NCBI GenBank assembly: GCA_905479015.1
Contig: CAJQKV010000001.1
Span: 1-64,000, forward strand
Length of the DNA: 64,000 nt
Source: an uncultured Cyclobacteriaceae bacterium
GTDB lineage: Bacteria; Bacteroidota; Bacteroidia; Cytophagales; Cyclobacteriaceae
Reading direction: 5' to 3'
The notes under the pieces were generated by a model. It did no database searches. It saw only the letters and a program-made list of their open reading frames with translations, and was not told the origin of the DNA. Shown here piece after piece: positions 55,263 to 64,000 of this stretch; positions within the stretch are counted from its first letter, which is position 1, and the number at the start of each line of letters is the position of its first letter. The position numbers and the translations under genes were made by a program.

Positions 55263-55374
55263 TAAGAATTTAATAATAAAATCCTTTTTTTTTCTTCAAA
55301 AATTGCTTAAAATACAATTTCTAAAGTTGACATTGCTCGACTTGTGCTGTTAATTAAACTTAAATTAGATAAAA

Positions 55375-58311
55375 ATGAAGAAGAAAATTTTGCTTTTAAG
55401 CACTTCCTTGCTGTTCCTAATGCTGTCCGCATGGGCTCAAAGGTCAGTGACAGGTCAAGTGACTTCGAGTGATGACGGTTCGGCAATTCCAGGGGTCAAT
55501 GTGGTCCTCAAAGGAACGAGTTCCGGAACCATCACTGATTTTGACGGTAACTATCGATTAGAGGTACCTGAAGCAGGTGGAACGTTAGTTTTCACTTTTA
55601 TTGGTCTACTTTCTCAAGAAGCGGTTATCGGTTCTCGGTCAATAATAGACGCCAGTATGGAATCTGATTTGGCAGAACTAGACGAGATCGTCGTGACGGG
55701 TTATGGAACCCAAGAAAAGAAAGAGGTGACTAGCGCCGTGACCAGTGTTAAGGCTAAAGACTTTAACAAAGGTATGGTGAACGATCCCGTTCAGCTTATT
55801 CAGGGTAAAGTAGGTGGATTGACGGTGGCAAGACCAGGGGGTGATCCCAATGGGAACTACACCTTGAGATTAAGAGGAGTTTCTACTTTTGGTGCCAATG
55901 CTTCCCCACTTATCGTAATTGATGGAGTGATCGGTGGATCTTTGAATACAGTAGATCCCAATGATATAGCTTCTATGGATGTTTTGAAAGATGGTTCTGC
56001 TGCCGCGATTTATGGATCGAGAGGATCTGCTGGGGTAATCATCATTACTACCAAAACGGGAGAATCCGGAAAAACGGCTATCAATTATAACGGATCTGTT
56101 GCATTCGAGAGCGTTGCTAACAGCATTGAATTCATGGATGCTGATGAATATAAAGCCCTTCCGGGTGCTGTAGATTTGGGTGGAAATACAGACTGGTTGG
56201 ATGAAGTTACAGAAACGGGTGTTTCTCAAATTCACAATATATCTATGTCAGGAGGAGCTAAAAGTACAACCTACAGGGCTTCCATTAATGTAAGAGATGT
56301 GACCGGTGTTGGAATGAATTCTGGCTTTAATCAGCTTAATGCTAGATTAAATTTAACTCAAAAGGCGTTAAATGACCGTATGAAAATCAATGTGAACATT
56401 TCTGCCACATCTAAAGACTCTGAATATGGATTTACAGAATCGTTCCGATATGCTATCGCAGCCAATCCAACGATGCCAGTATATGCTGATGCTTCTGGCG
56501 GAGGAATCACGGGGGGTGCGGCGACAGGTGGATATGCTGAACGAGATATTTTTGATTTTTACAATCCAGTTTCTATTTCTGATCAAAACATCAATCAGGG
56601 TACAGATTTGAGGCTATTGGGAAGTGCAAAAGTTGACTATGATTTTAGTGATTTGGTAGATGGTCTAAGTGCTGCTGTTTTTTATTCTGAACAGCGAACT
56701 ACTGATGAGCGAGCACAATATTTCAAGAAATCAGCTTATTTTGTAAATGGGCGGAATGGAGTTGCCAGTCGTAATTGGGCAGGTACAGAAAATAAACTGT
56801 TTGAATCTACTTTCAACTATAACAAAACTTTTGGTGGAACTGATTTGACTGTTTTAGCAGGATATTCATACCAAGAATTTTTCAATGAAGGTTTTGGAAT
56901 GGGAGGGTCTAACTTTCTTACAGATGCTTTTACATACAACAATATGGGTGCATCTCTTGATTTTCCAAACGGTCTTGGCAATGCTAATAGTTATGCTAAT
57001 TCCAATAAGTTGATTGCATTTTTTGGTCGAGTGAACTTAAATATTTCAGACAACTATTTTGTATCTGCTAGTGTTCGACAAGAAGGTTCGACAAGATTTG
57101 GAGAAGAAAATAAATGGGGACTCTTCCCAGCGGTCAGTGCAGGAGCCAACTTGAATAATATTCTTAGCTTGAGTGGTGTAGACCAATTAAAGTTGAGAGC
57201 CAGTTTTGGAATCACAGGTGCGCAGCCAGGGGAAAGTTATCTATCTAAAAGACGATATGGACCTAGTGGTAGCTTCTTTTATGGAGGTTCTTTTGTACCA
57301 AGTTACGGACCACAAAGTAATCCTAATCCTGATTTGAAATGGGAAGAAAAAGCAGAAGTTGATGTGGGTCTTGATTTCTCTGTGATGAACGGGAAGCTCT
57401 CTGGTAGCTTTGACTGGTATCAGCGGACGACCTCAGATTTACTTTTCTTGATTGACGTACCTGTTCCTCCAAATTTATATAACCAAACTTGGAAAAACGT
57501 AGGTGAGATGACCAATTCAGGAATAGAAATTACCTTGAATTACCAAGTAGTTGATAATGGCTCTTTTTCTTACAACACAGGTATAAACTTTGCAACCTTT
57601 AAAACCATTATAGATAAGCTAGAAGTTTCTCCATTGTATCAGGGTGCTATGGGGTCTCCAGGGCAAAGTGCTGTAAATTTGGCTCGTGTAGCTGTTGGTG
57701 AAGAGTTAGGTCAGCTTTGGTTGCCTGTTTATGATGGACCTGATGCGACTACTGGTGCACCTACGATGAAAGATTTAGACGGGGATGGCACCTTTTGTGA
57801 TTGTAATGATGACAAGCAGGTAGCAGGAAATGGATTACCTGATTTTACTATAGGGTGGAACAACAGCCTAACCTTTGGTAATTTTGATTTAAATGTATTC
57901 TTTCGGGGAGCTTTCGGACATGATGTGCTTAATTCATTCAGAGGGTTCTATGAGAATTATAGTCCTACTGTAATCAGTAACTGGAATGTAGTAAAAGGTA
58001 CTGATTTAGATCCCAATTTAACAGATGCTGCAGTTAATGATACACATGTTGAGTCTGCAGATTTCTTAAAATTGGATAATGCAACCTTGGGTTATACCAT
58101 GCCGGTTGGCAGTAACAATGCAGGGTTTAGAAGTTTGAGAATCTTCGTGGCTGTTCAAAATGCATTTGTGCTGACGGGTTACACAGGAATTGATCCTGAG
58201 GTAAGATATATAGATATTGAAGGGGACAATGCTTTGGCTCCAGGTATTGAAAGAAGAAATACCTATTTCACAACAAGAACTGTTTCGGCAGGGATCAATA
58301 TTGGTTTTTAA
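55375..58311 (+). CDS. SusC/RagA-family TonB-linked outer-membrane protein
   Basis: TonB-dependent transporter of 978 residues for a nutrient captured by SusD. Signal peptide (residues 1-21, ending SAWAQ), carboxypeptidase-regulatory-like domain (about residues 24-100, VTGQVTSSDDGSAIPGVNVV), a TonB-box-like DEIVVTGYGTQ (about residues 103-113), the plug domain (PLIVIDGVIGGSLNTVDPNDI, split near residue 190) and a long barrel ending in an aromatic residue (NIGF). Length is typical. It is followed after seven bases by susD and has a LacI-type operator upstream. No ECF sigma/anti-sigma pair is linked. Confidence 0.95.
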   Translation: MKKKILLLSTSLLFLMLSAWAQRSVTGQVTSSDDGSAIPGVNVVLKGTSSGTITDFDGNYRLEVPEAGGTLVFTFIGLLSQEAVIGSRSIIDASMESDLAELDEIVVTGYGTQEKKEVTSAVTSVKAKDFNKGMVNDPVQLIQGKVGGLTVARPGGDPNGNYTLRLRGVSTFGANASPLIVIDGVIGGSLNTVDPNDIASMDVLKDGSAAAIYGSRGSAGVIIITTKTGESGKTAINYNGSVAFESVANSIEFMDADEYKALPGAVDLGGNTDWLDEVTETGVSQIHNISMSGGAKSTTYRASINVRDVTGVGMNSGFNQLNARLNLTQKALNDRMKINVNISATSKDSEYGFTESFRYAIAANPTMPVYADASGGGITGGAATGGYAERDIFDFYNPVSISDQNINQGTDLRLLGSAKVDYDFSDLVDGLSAAVFYSEQRTTDERAQYFKKSAYFVNGRNGVASRNWAGTENKLFESTFNYNKTFGGTDLTVLAGYSYQEFFNEGFGMGGSNFLTDAFTYNNMGASLDFPNGLGNANSYANSNKLIAFFGRVNLNISDNYFVSASVRQEGSTRFGEENKWGLFPAVSAGANLNNILSLSGVDQLKLRASFGITGAQPGESYLSKRRYGPSGSFFYGGSFVPSYGPQSNPNPDLKWEEKAEVDVGLDFSVMNGKLSGSFDWYQRTTSDLLFLIDVPVPPNLYNQTWKNVGEMTNSGIEITLNYQVVDNGSFSYNTGINFATFKTIIDKLEVSPLYQGAMGSPGQSAVNLARVAVGEELGQLWLPVYDGPDATTGAPTMKDLDGDGTFCDCNDDKQVAGNGLPDFTIGWNNSLTFGNFDLNVFFRGAFGHDVLNSFRGFYENYSPTVISNWNVVKGTDLDPNLTDAAVNDTHVESADFLKLDNATLGYTMPVGSNNAGFRSLRIFVAVQNAFVLTGYTGIDPEVRYIDIEGDNALAPGIERRNTYFTTRTVSAGINIGF

Positions 58312-58318
58312 TTGAAAC

Positions 58319-59950
58319 ATGAAAAGAAACATGAAAAATATATTAGACAAAAAGTTTTACGTAATGCTCTTAGGGTTGCTTTTCTTCGCCCCAGCATGTA
58401 CAGATTTAGATGAAGAATTATTTAGCGATGTTACGGATGAAAATTTCTTCCAATCGGATGATGAATTTATTTCAGCATTAGGAGGTGCCTATTCCTCATT
58501 TTATGGCATAGGGAACCACTCAAATTTGTGGTCATCAAATGAAATTGCATCTGATGAAATGGTAATTGCCACAAAAGGAGGAGATTGGTATGATGGAGGA
58601 ATTTTGCTCCAGTTACATCAGCATAATTGGACACCAGATAATAGTTTTTTCAATAATACTTGGGGATTCCTTTATTCGGGTATCAATACTGCAAACCGAC
58701 TGATTGCACAGTTTGAAAATATCGAATCAGACAACTCAACAGCCTATATCAATGAATTAAGGGCAGTAAGAGCCATATGGTATATGTGGGCGATGGATGC
58801 TTTTGGAAATGTTCCTTTGGTGACGGGATTTTCGGATGACGTACCTAAAAACGACTCAGATTTTCAAACAGGACGTACAAAAGTGTATACTTTTGTGGAA
58901 ACTGAATTAGTCGCTGTTATTGCTGATTTAGATGCTAGCGTTGGTGGTAATGCTTATGCTCGAGTAAATCAAGCAACAGCGTGGGCAGCGCTAGCTAAGT
59001 TGTATATAAATGCGGAGGTTTATTCAGGAGGAGCAACCACGGAATGGGCCAAAGCAATTAACGCAGTGGATCAGGTTGAGACTTTTGGATATTCATTAGA
59101 GGGTCTTTATTCGAGCAACTTTAAACAAGAGAATAGTGGTTCAACTGAGAACATATTCGTAGTACCTTATGATAAGGTATTTGCTCAGGGGTTTAACTGG
59201 CCGATGATGACGTTACATTATGCAAGTCAAAGTGTTTTTGAATTTACTGAACAGCCTTGGAATGGGTATGCTACTGTAGAGGAATTTTATAATTCTTACA
59301 TCGATACGGTAAATAACCCAGGAACCACAGGTGCCGTTTGGAGTGGTCTTGCTACCCCTGATCCGTCGGATCTGACAAAACCTAATGGTCGAGGAACCCT
59401 TGATTCAAGATTAAGTAATTTCTTGGTAGGGCCTCAGCTCCTCCCCGACAACACCCAAGTTGAGGATCCAGCAGCTGATGAGGATGATCCTGATGGTGCC
59501 GGGCTTAATTTTACTCCTCAACACAACACAATCTATCCGAATGGATGGAGACAAGGTGGAGCCAGAATTGGTAAATACGCTTACGAGTCAGGTGGAACTA
59601 ACAGTATGTCCAATGATTTTGTCATATACCGTTGGGGGGATATGAAGCTGATCAGAGCAGAGGCCAATCTCAGGTTGGGAAATGATGCACTGGCACTAGC
59701 TGAGGTAAATGAGATTAGAGTGCGCGCTGAAGTTACACCGTTTGCTGCACTTACTCTTGATAATTTATTGGCAGAGCGAGGGCGTGAAATGTTTGCAGAA
59801 TTGAGCAGAAGACAAGATTTGATTCGCTTTGGTAAGTTTAATGATGCATGGTGGGAGAAAGAAGTATCTACTTCAACCTACAATGTGTTCCCAATTCCAC
59901 AACCACAACTAGATGTTAATTCTACTTTGGTTCAGAATCCGGGTTACTGA
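58319..59950 (+). CDS. SusD/RagB-family nutrient-binding lipoprotein
   Basis: Outer-surface lipoprotein that caps SusC and binds the substrate. 543 residues. A signal with lipobox (FFAPAC, Cys about residue 27) is followed by TDLDEELFSDVTDENFF, then helical TPR-like SusD segments (ELRAVRAIWYMWAMDAFGNVPLVT, split by a kink near residue 160) and the C-terminal VIYRWGDMKLIRAEANLRLG and ERGREMFAELSRRQDLIRFGKF motifs. Another ATG four codons in is an alternative start. A strong terminator follows, closing a two-gene operon. The substrate is unknown; no glycoside hydrolase is in the window. Confidence 0.94.
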   Translation: MKRNMKNILDKKFYVMLLGLLFFAPACTDLDEELFSDVTDENFFQSDDEFISALGGAYSSFYGIGNHSNLWSSNEIASDEMVIATKGGDWYDGGILLQLHQHNWTPDNSFFNNTWGFLYSGINTANRLIAQFENIESDNSTAYINELRAVRAIWYMWAMDAFGNVPLVTGFSDDVPKNDSDFQTGRTKVYTFVETELVAVIADLDASVGGNAYARVNQATAWAALAKLYINAEVYSGGATTEWAKAINAVDQVETFGYSLEGLYSSNFKQENSGSTENIFVVPYDKVFAQGFNWPMMTLHYASQSVFEFTEQPWNGYATVEEFYNSYIDTVNNPGTTGAVWSGLATPDPSDLTKPNGRGTLDSRLSNFLVGPQLLPDNTQVEDPAADEDDPDGAGLNFTPQHNTIYPNGWRQGGARIGKYAYESGGTNSMSNDFVIYRWGDMKLIRAEANLRLGNDALALAEVNEIRVRAEVTPFAALTLDNLLAERGREMFAELSRRQDLIRFGKFNDAWWEKEVSTSTYNVFPIPQPQLDVNSTLVQNPGY

Positions 59951-59971
59951 TAGTTGACGTAAATTTTATAC

Positions 59972-60009
59972 AAAAAGCAAGTGGGTTTCCACTTGCTTTT
60001 TTATTTTTT
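59972..60009 (+). terminator. Rho-independent terminator after susD
   Basis: AAAAAGCAAGTGG (59972-59984) pairs perfectly with CCACTTGCTTTTT (59989-60001) around a four-base loop, followed by more T residues. It separates the susCD operon from the next lipoprotein gene. Confidence 0.9.
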
Positions 60010-60012
60010 AGG

Positions 60013-60020
60013 TATTTTTG
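60013..60020 (+). promoter_or_regulatory. -7 element before lipoprotein gene 2
   Basis: TATTTTTG is an exact TAnnTTTG match ending nine bases before the ATG at 60030, directly after the susD terminator. It would give a leader of about five bases. No clear -33 TTTG is present, because the position falls in the terminator arm, so it is only tentative. Confidence 0.35.
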
Positions 60021-60029
60021 TTTAAAAAA

Positions 60030-63000
60030 ATGAGGTCCTTTACTGTCATATTATTGTCTTTGACATTGGCATGTACTCAAACCCAAGAACTGCGTTTTAC
60101 GCGATTGACGGAGAATCAATCGGGCATTGATTTTAACAATAAATTGTCTTATACTGAGCAGCTCAATCCTTATACTTACAAGAACTTCTACAATGGTGGG
60201 GGAGTAGGTATAGGTGACATCAATAACGATGGACGCCCAGATATCTTCTTTTGTGGTAATCAGGTTTCAAACAAATTGTATCTCAACAAAGGAGGGATGA
60301 AGTTTGAAGACATTACCGAACAGGCGGGCCTTATGAGTCAAAATGTTTGGAGTGCAGGGGTCAGCATGGTAGACATCAACGGAGATGGACTTCTAGATAT
60401 TTATGTTTGTAAATCAGGCCCCCCAGGAGGGGATAAGCGGCATAATGAGCTGTTCATCAATAACGGAGATATGACCTTTAAAGAGCAATCTGTTCAATAT
60501 GGATTAGATAATGAGGGACTTTCCAGTCACGCTGCATTTTTCGATTTTGACAAGGATGGAGATTTGGATTGTTATTTATTGAACAATTCAATTAAATCTG
60601 TCGGAGGATATGATATGATTAAAGATCAGCGGAATCTACCGGATTCCTTGGGAGGAAATAAGTTGTTACGGAATGATTCAGGTTACTTCTCTGATGTTAC
60701 GACTGAAGCGGGTATATATGCCAGTGATATAGGATTCGGTCTCGGAGTGACTATCGGGGACATTAATAGAGACCATTGGCCAGACATTTATGTGTCTAAT
60801 GACTTTTTTGAAAGAGATTACTTATACATCAATGATCAAAAAGGAGGGTTCACTGAATCAATAGAGCAATATATTCAAGAAATGTCCTTGGGTTCTATGG
60901 GAGCAGATTTTGCTGATATAAATAACGATGGCTTAAGTGAAATTTTTGTTACTGAGATGCTGCCCGAACAGCATGAAAGATTAGTTTCAAAAGCGATTTT
61001 TCAAAGTTGGGATAAGCATCAGCTTATGGTGGAAAATGGATATGCCAACCAATTTGGAAGAAATGTTCTCCAACTAAACAATGGCAATAATACTTTTTCT
61101 GAAATCGGTAGATATGCAGGAGTAGAAGCAACTGATTGGAGTTGGGGCGCGCTGATTTTTGATATGGACAATGATGGATATAAAGACATTTTTGTCGCCA
61201 ATGGTATTTACAAGGACCTTTTGGATCTAGATTACGTCAATTTCATGTCTCAACCCGGTCAAATAAAAAACATCATTAAAAATAAAAAAGATGCCATCAA
61301 GAGCATGATTGATTTAATGCCCTCTGAGCCTTTGGCCAATTATGCATTTCATAATAGGGGAGAAAATACTTTTGAAAATAAGGCAGGAGCGTGGGGACTT
61401 ACCGATCTCACTTTTTCAAGTGGTGCAGCTTATGGTGACTTAGATAATGATGGCGATTTAGATTTGGTAGTCAACAATGTAAACATGCCTTCCTGGATTT
61501 ATCAAAACAACACTCAAGAGCTGGACAATCTCCAAAACCATCTCACGATTCAACTCAAGGGAGTGGGCCAAAATTCACAAGCGATAGGTTCAAAAATCAA
61601 AGTATATGCGGGCGGACAGATTTTTTACCAGGAATTAAACCCCTTTCGAGGTTTTGAATCTACGGTGGATACCAAAATTTTATTTGGATTAGGGACCGAC
61701 AAGCCAGATTCCCTCGAAATAATTTGGCCAGATGGGTATTCAACCCTTCTTTATGATGTTCCCGTCAACGAAAGGCTATCCTTCGATCAAAAAGAAGAAC
61801 AAAAGATGGCTGAGCGCAACGATACAAAAAGTACAATTTTCAAAGAGCAGACAGACCTATTGAGTTTTACGCACAAAGAACAGCCTTATGTTGATTTTGA
61901 CAAAGATCGTTTGTTATTTCAAATGAATTCAAGTGAGGGACCGTGCCAATGTAAAGCAGATGTCAATCATGACGGTAGGGCTGACCTCTATGTAGGAGGG
62001 GCTTCAGGTCAATCAGGTGCCTTATTTATTCAAGATGAAGCGGGTTTTCAAAAAATAAATAAACCTTTTGATCAAGCGATATCTTCAGAGGACCTCTCTT
62101 GTGCTTTTTTTGATGCCAATGGAGATGGTCATTTGGATCTATACGTCGCTTCAGGGAGTAGTGAGTTTGATGTGTATGCACTGGGTTTATTGGATCATTT
62201 GTTCTTTGGAGATGGTCACGGAGCTTTTAAAGATAGCCATCAAAAATTACCAAATAAAGGCTTTGAATCTAGCAGCGTTGTTGTTCCTTATGATTTCGAT
62301 CAAGATGGAGATATGGATTTATTTGTGGGGGGACGTCAAAGAGCAGGCTACTATGGAGTACCTACGAACTCACACCTTTTAGAGAATGATGGTTCAGGTA
62401 AGTTTACCAATATGACCCAGAATAGGGCCCCTCTTTTTCTGAAATTGGGAATGGTCACCGATGCGCTTACTACAGATCTTGATCAAGATGGGGTAGAAGA
62501 ATTAATTGTGGTGGGACATTGGATGGCACCCAAGGTTTTCAAATCCCATCAAAATCAATTGATTGATGCTACTGATCAATTTGAGCTTGGAGGATATGCA
62601 GGCTTATACAATACAATTGCCAAAGGGGATTTTAATGAAGATGGCTATGTTGATTTGATTTTTGGGAACCAAGGTACCAATTCGCGATATCACGCCTCTA
62701 CAGATTATCCTTTAGGTCTATTAGTAAATGATTTTGATCAAAATGGGTCTATTGATTTGATTGTTTCCATGTTTGATGATAAAATTGAATATCCGTTGGT
62801 ACAGTTAAAAGAGCTAAGTATGCAATTGCCTTACATCAAGAAAGACTACCTAAAGTTTTCAGATTTTAAAACAGCTACCTTAAAAGACATTTTTGGAGAA
62901 AAACTTGATAAAGGGGGTTATCATCTCAAGGTAAATGAATTAAGATCTTTCATGTGGATGAACCATCCAAAAGCTGATTATCACATCGCTGAGTTACCTT

Positions 63001-63314
63001 ATCAGTTCCAATTATTTCCAATTTATGATTTCCTTTTAGAAGATTTTAATACAGATGGGTATATAGATTTACTCGCAGCAGGTAATTTTTTACGTGCCAA
63101 GCCAGAAATTGGTAGTAATATGGGGGGACATACGGCTTTGGGTATGGGGAATGGATCAGACTCATTTAAATTTGTGATGAATAGTAAAACTGGAATAAGT
63201 ATTTCGGAAGAGGTGCGCAGTATTGAAAGTTTATATATTAAAGATAAACAAGCCCTCGTTTTTGGAATTAATAATGGGAGTAATAAAATTTTTGTAAAAA
63301 ATGAAGTTAATTAA
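60030..63314 (+). CDS. FG-GAP/VCBS and ASPIC/UnbV repeat lipoprotein 2
   Basis: About 1094 residues; close architectural twin of the protein encoded at 49743. ATG at 60030 (a TTG four codons upstream is in frame but unlikely). Lipobox LTLAC puts the lipidated Cys near residue 15. The mature start contains NQSGIDFNNKL. Fourteen Ca-binding-type loops occur at the same positions as in the twin, for example DINNDGRPDIF, DFDKDGDLD, DLDNDGDLDLV, DANGDGHLDLY and DFDQNGSIDLI. The ASPIC/UnbV-like domain (about residues 505-590, with ILFGLGTDKPDSLEIIWPDG) divides them seven and seven. Probably exposed on the cell surface; binding partner or enzymatic role unknown. Overlaps the next gene by 14 bases. 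Confidence 0.86.
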   Translation: MRSFTVILLSLTLACTQTQELRFTRLTENQSGIDFNNKLSYTEQLNPYTYKNFYNGGGVGIGDINNDGRPDIFFCGNQVSNKLYLNKGGMKFEDITEQAGLMSQNVWSAGVSMVDINGDGLLDIYVCKSGPPGGDKRHNELFINNGDMTFKEQSVQYGLDNEGLSSHAAFFDFDKDGDLDCYLLNNSIKSVGGYDMIKDQRNLPDSLGGNKLLRNDSGYFSDVTTEAGIYASDIGFGLGVTIGDINRDHWPDIYVSNDFFERDYLYINDQKGGFTESIEQYIQEMSLGSMGADFADINNDGLSEIFVTEMLPEQHERLVSKAIFQSWDKHQLMVENGYANQFGRNVLQLNNGNNTFSEIGRYAGVEATDWSWGALIFDMDNDGYKDIFVANGIYKDLLDLDYVNFMSQPGQIKNIIKNKKDAIKSMIDLMPSEPLANYAFHNRGENTFENKAGAWGLTDLTFSSGAAYGDLDNDGDLDLVVNNVNMPSWIYQNNTQELDNLQNHLTIQLKGVGQNSQAIGSKIKVYAGGQIFYQELNPFRGFESTVDTKILFGLGTDKPDSLEIIWPDGYSTLLYDVPVNERLSFDQKEEQKMAERNDTKSTIFKEQTDLLSFTHKEQPYVDFDKDRLLFQMNSSEGPCQCKADVNHDGRADLYVGGASGQSGALFIQDEAGFQKINKPFDQAISSEDLSCAFFDANGDGHLDLYVASGSSEFDVYALGLLDHLFFGDGHGAFKDSHQKLPNKGFESSSVVVPYDFDQDGDMDLFVGGRQRAGYYGVPTNSHLLENDGSGKFTNMTQNRAPLFLKLGMVTDALTTDLDQDGVEELIVVGHWMAPKVFKSHQNQLIDATDQFELGGYAGLYNTIAKGDFNEDGYVDLIFGNQGTNSRYHASTDYPLGLLVNDFDQNGSIDLIVSMFDDKIEYPLVQLKELSMQLPYIKKDYLKFSDFKTATLKDIFGEKLDKGGYHLKVNELRSFMWMNHPKADYHIAELPYQFQLFPIYDFLLEDFNTDGYIDLLAAGNFLRAKPEIGSNMGGHTALGMGNGSDSFKFVMNSKTGISISEEVRSIESLYIKDKQALVFGINNGSNKIFVKNEVN

Positions 63315-63867
63315 TTGTATTGTATTAACCATATTGATTGCCCTTTTAGGATGCAAGTCAGATACTGATTTAGTAGCTCTAGCACAACGTGAATTGAAGA
63401 GTGGAGTCATCAATGATTCGTTGTTTCTCGGTCTGAGATTTGGTATGGAGCGAAAAGAATTTTTTGATCATTGTTGGAAGATTAATCGGCAAGGAATTGT
63501 CACCCATGGTACGGAAAATATGTCTGTAATGTATGTGTTTGAGGACGGATCGAATAAAAAAATTGCATTTAATTTTTATCCAGAATTTCAAAATAATAAG
63601 ACCAACAAATATAAATGTTCATTTGGTTATTATGCTTGGGCACCTTGGAATAAAGATTTGCAGTCGGATGATCTTATTAAAGTATTACCGACCATTCTTG
63701 AAAGATGGTATGGTGGAAATTCATTTATAAAAGTAAAAGGGTCAAAAGGAATACATTACTATAAAATTGATGGCAATCGTCAAATAGATCTACATATCAA
63801 AGATGATAGGTTAATAGTGGCATATTTCACTGACTTGACAAAGTATCCTTTAAATTTTGATATTTGA
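63301..63867 (+). CDS. Hypothetical lipoprotein between repeat lipoproteins
   Basis: 188 residues with a clear lipoprotein signal (LIALLGC, Cys near residue 18). The rest is a single compact domain with no family I recognise; GLRFGMERKEFFDHCWKIN and the C-terminal DGNRQIDLHIKDDRLIVAYF stand out. Its start overlaps the end of repeat lipoprotein 2 by 14 bases and its stop overlaps the start of repeat lipoprotein 3 by one base (TGATG), so the three are translated as a unit. It probably works on the same envelope face as its neighbours. Confidence 0.76.
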   Translation: MKLINCIVLTILIALLGCKSDTDLVALAQRELKSGVINDSLFLGLRFGMERKEFFDHCWKINRQGIVTHGTENMSVMYVFEDGSNKKIAFNFYPEFQNNKTNKYKCSFGYYAWAPWNKDLQSDDLIKVLPTILERWYGGNSFIKVKGSKGIHYYKIDGNRQIDLHIKDDRLIVAYFTDLTKYPLNFDI

Positions 63868-64000
63868 TGAGGCTAAATCAACTTTTTATTTTTGCCCTGA
63901 TGGTTCTCATTTTTGGATGTTCAACGGATAAAAAGAACCATGTTTTTAAGATAGTCCCAGCAAATGTTTCCGGAATAGACTTTTCTAATGACTTAATCTT
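63867..64000 (+). CDS. Third repeat lipoprotein of the family, 3' truncated
   Basis: Starts with ATG at 63867, overlapping the preceding stop, and runs off the right edge. The 44 visible residues are a signal peptide with lipobox (LIFGC, Cys at residue 18) and the mature start KIVPANVSGIDFSNDLI, nearly identical in pattern to the start of repeat lipoprotein 1 (VSGINFSNDL). This makes it almost certainly another FG-GAP/ASPIC lipoprotein, although no repeat is yet visible. Confidence 0.72.
   Translation, partial: MRLNQLFIFALMVLIFGCSTDKKNHVFKIVPANVSGIDFSNDLI

Noticed and set aside
55263-55374. TTGACA-like box and A+T-rich segment before susC as a sigma-70-type promoter
   Set aside because: Bacteroidota promoters do not follow the TTGACA/TATAAT pattern, and no TAnnTTTG element is present at a sensible place, so the susC promoter remains unplaced.
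1-64000. CRISPR array, prophage, integrase or attachment site
   Set aside because: No evenly spaced repeats, cas genes, phage structural genes or integrase were seen. The tRNA-Val gene has no partial copy of its 3' end nearby that would mark an attachment site.

Overview
The window comes from the chromosome of a Bacteroidota bacterium, most likely a marine or free-living member of the Cytophagales. The evidence is a SusC/SusD pair, a type IX secretion component (PorZ) with its own C-terminal sorting domain, promoters of the TTTG / TAnnTTTG type, an almost complete lack of Shine-Dalgarno sites, A+T-rich DNA, and Bacteroidota-style linkages such as thymidine kinase-porZ-recO and DUF2520-UbiA. 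The species cannot be named from the sequence.

Left part (1-20.7 kb): a surface polysaccharide locus. A truncated Wzi-like protein and a Wzx-type flippase are on the + strand. Facing them is one long minus-strand operon that begins near 20.68 kb. Its order of transcription is rfbB-rfbA-rfbC (dTDP-6-deoxyhexose), UDP-xylose synthase, DUF2061-cysC-cysD-cysN-cysQ (PAPS synthesis and PAP removal), a large six-SLBB export protein, a Wzz-like protein, a GT2, a Wzy/ligase-like protein, two GT4 enzymes with a hexapeptide acyltransferase between them, and a DUF1972 glycosyltransferase. The set predicts an acylated and probably sulfated polymer containing xylose and a 6-deoxyhexose. rfbD, an initiating sugar-phosphate transferase and a sulfotransferase are not seen here.

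Middle (20.8-48.7 kb): mostly housekeeping. It holds a cytochrome c maturation operon (ccmB-C-D-E-F, with a Cys-type CcmE), DUF2520, UbiA, purN and purH, the rod-shape operon mreB-mreC-mreD-mrdA-rodA, tdk-porZ-recO, a chromate transporter, a CtpA protease, a hemerythrin-like protein, ruvX, def, a nitrilase-family amidase, murF and a DUF2461 protein. Several hypothetical proteins are interspersed.

Right part (48.8-64 kb): accessory DNA. It has tRNA-Val(UAC) with a good promoter and terminator, a small membrane protein/XRE pair with a candidate double operator, and then a region built around SusC/SusD. Two giant FG-GAP/ASPIC lipoproteins are complete and a third starts at the right edge. Each complete one has 14 Ca-binding-type repeats, seven on either side of the ASPIC domain. 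Beside them are a LacI-family regulator broken by a one-base frameshift, the decayed remnant of an IS3-family element, and a LacI-type operator in front of susC. This SusCD plus tandem-propeller lipoprotein cassette is the best candidate for a poorly described system.
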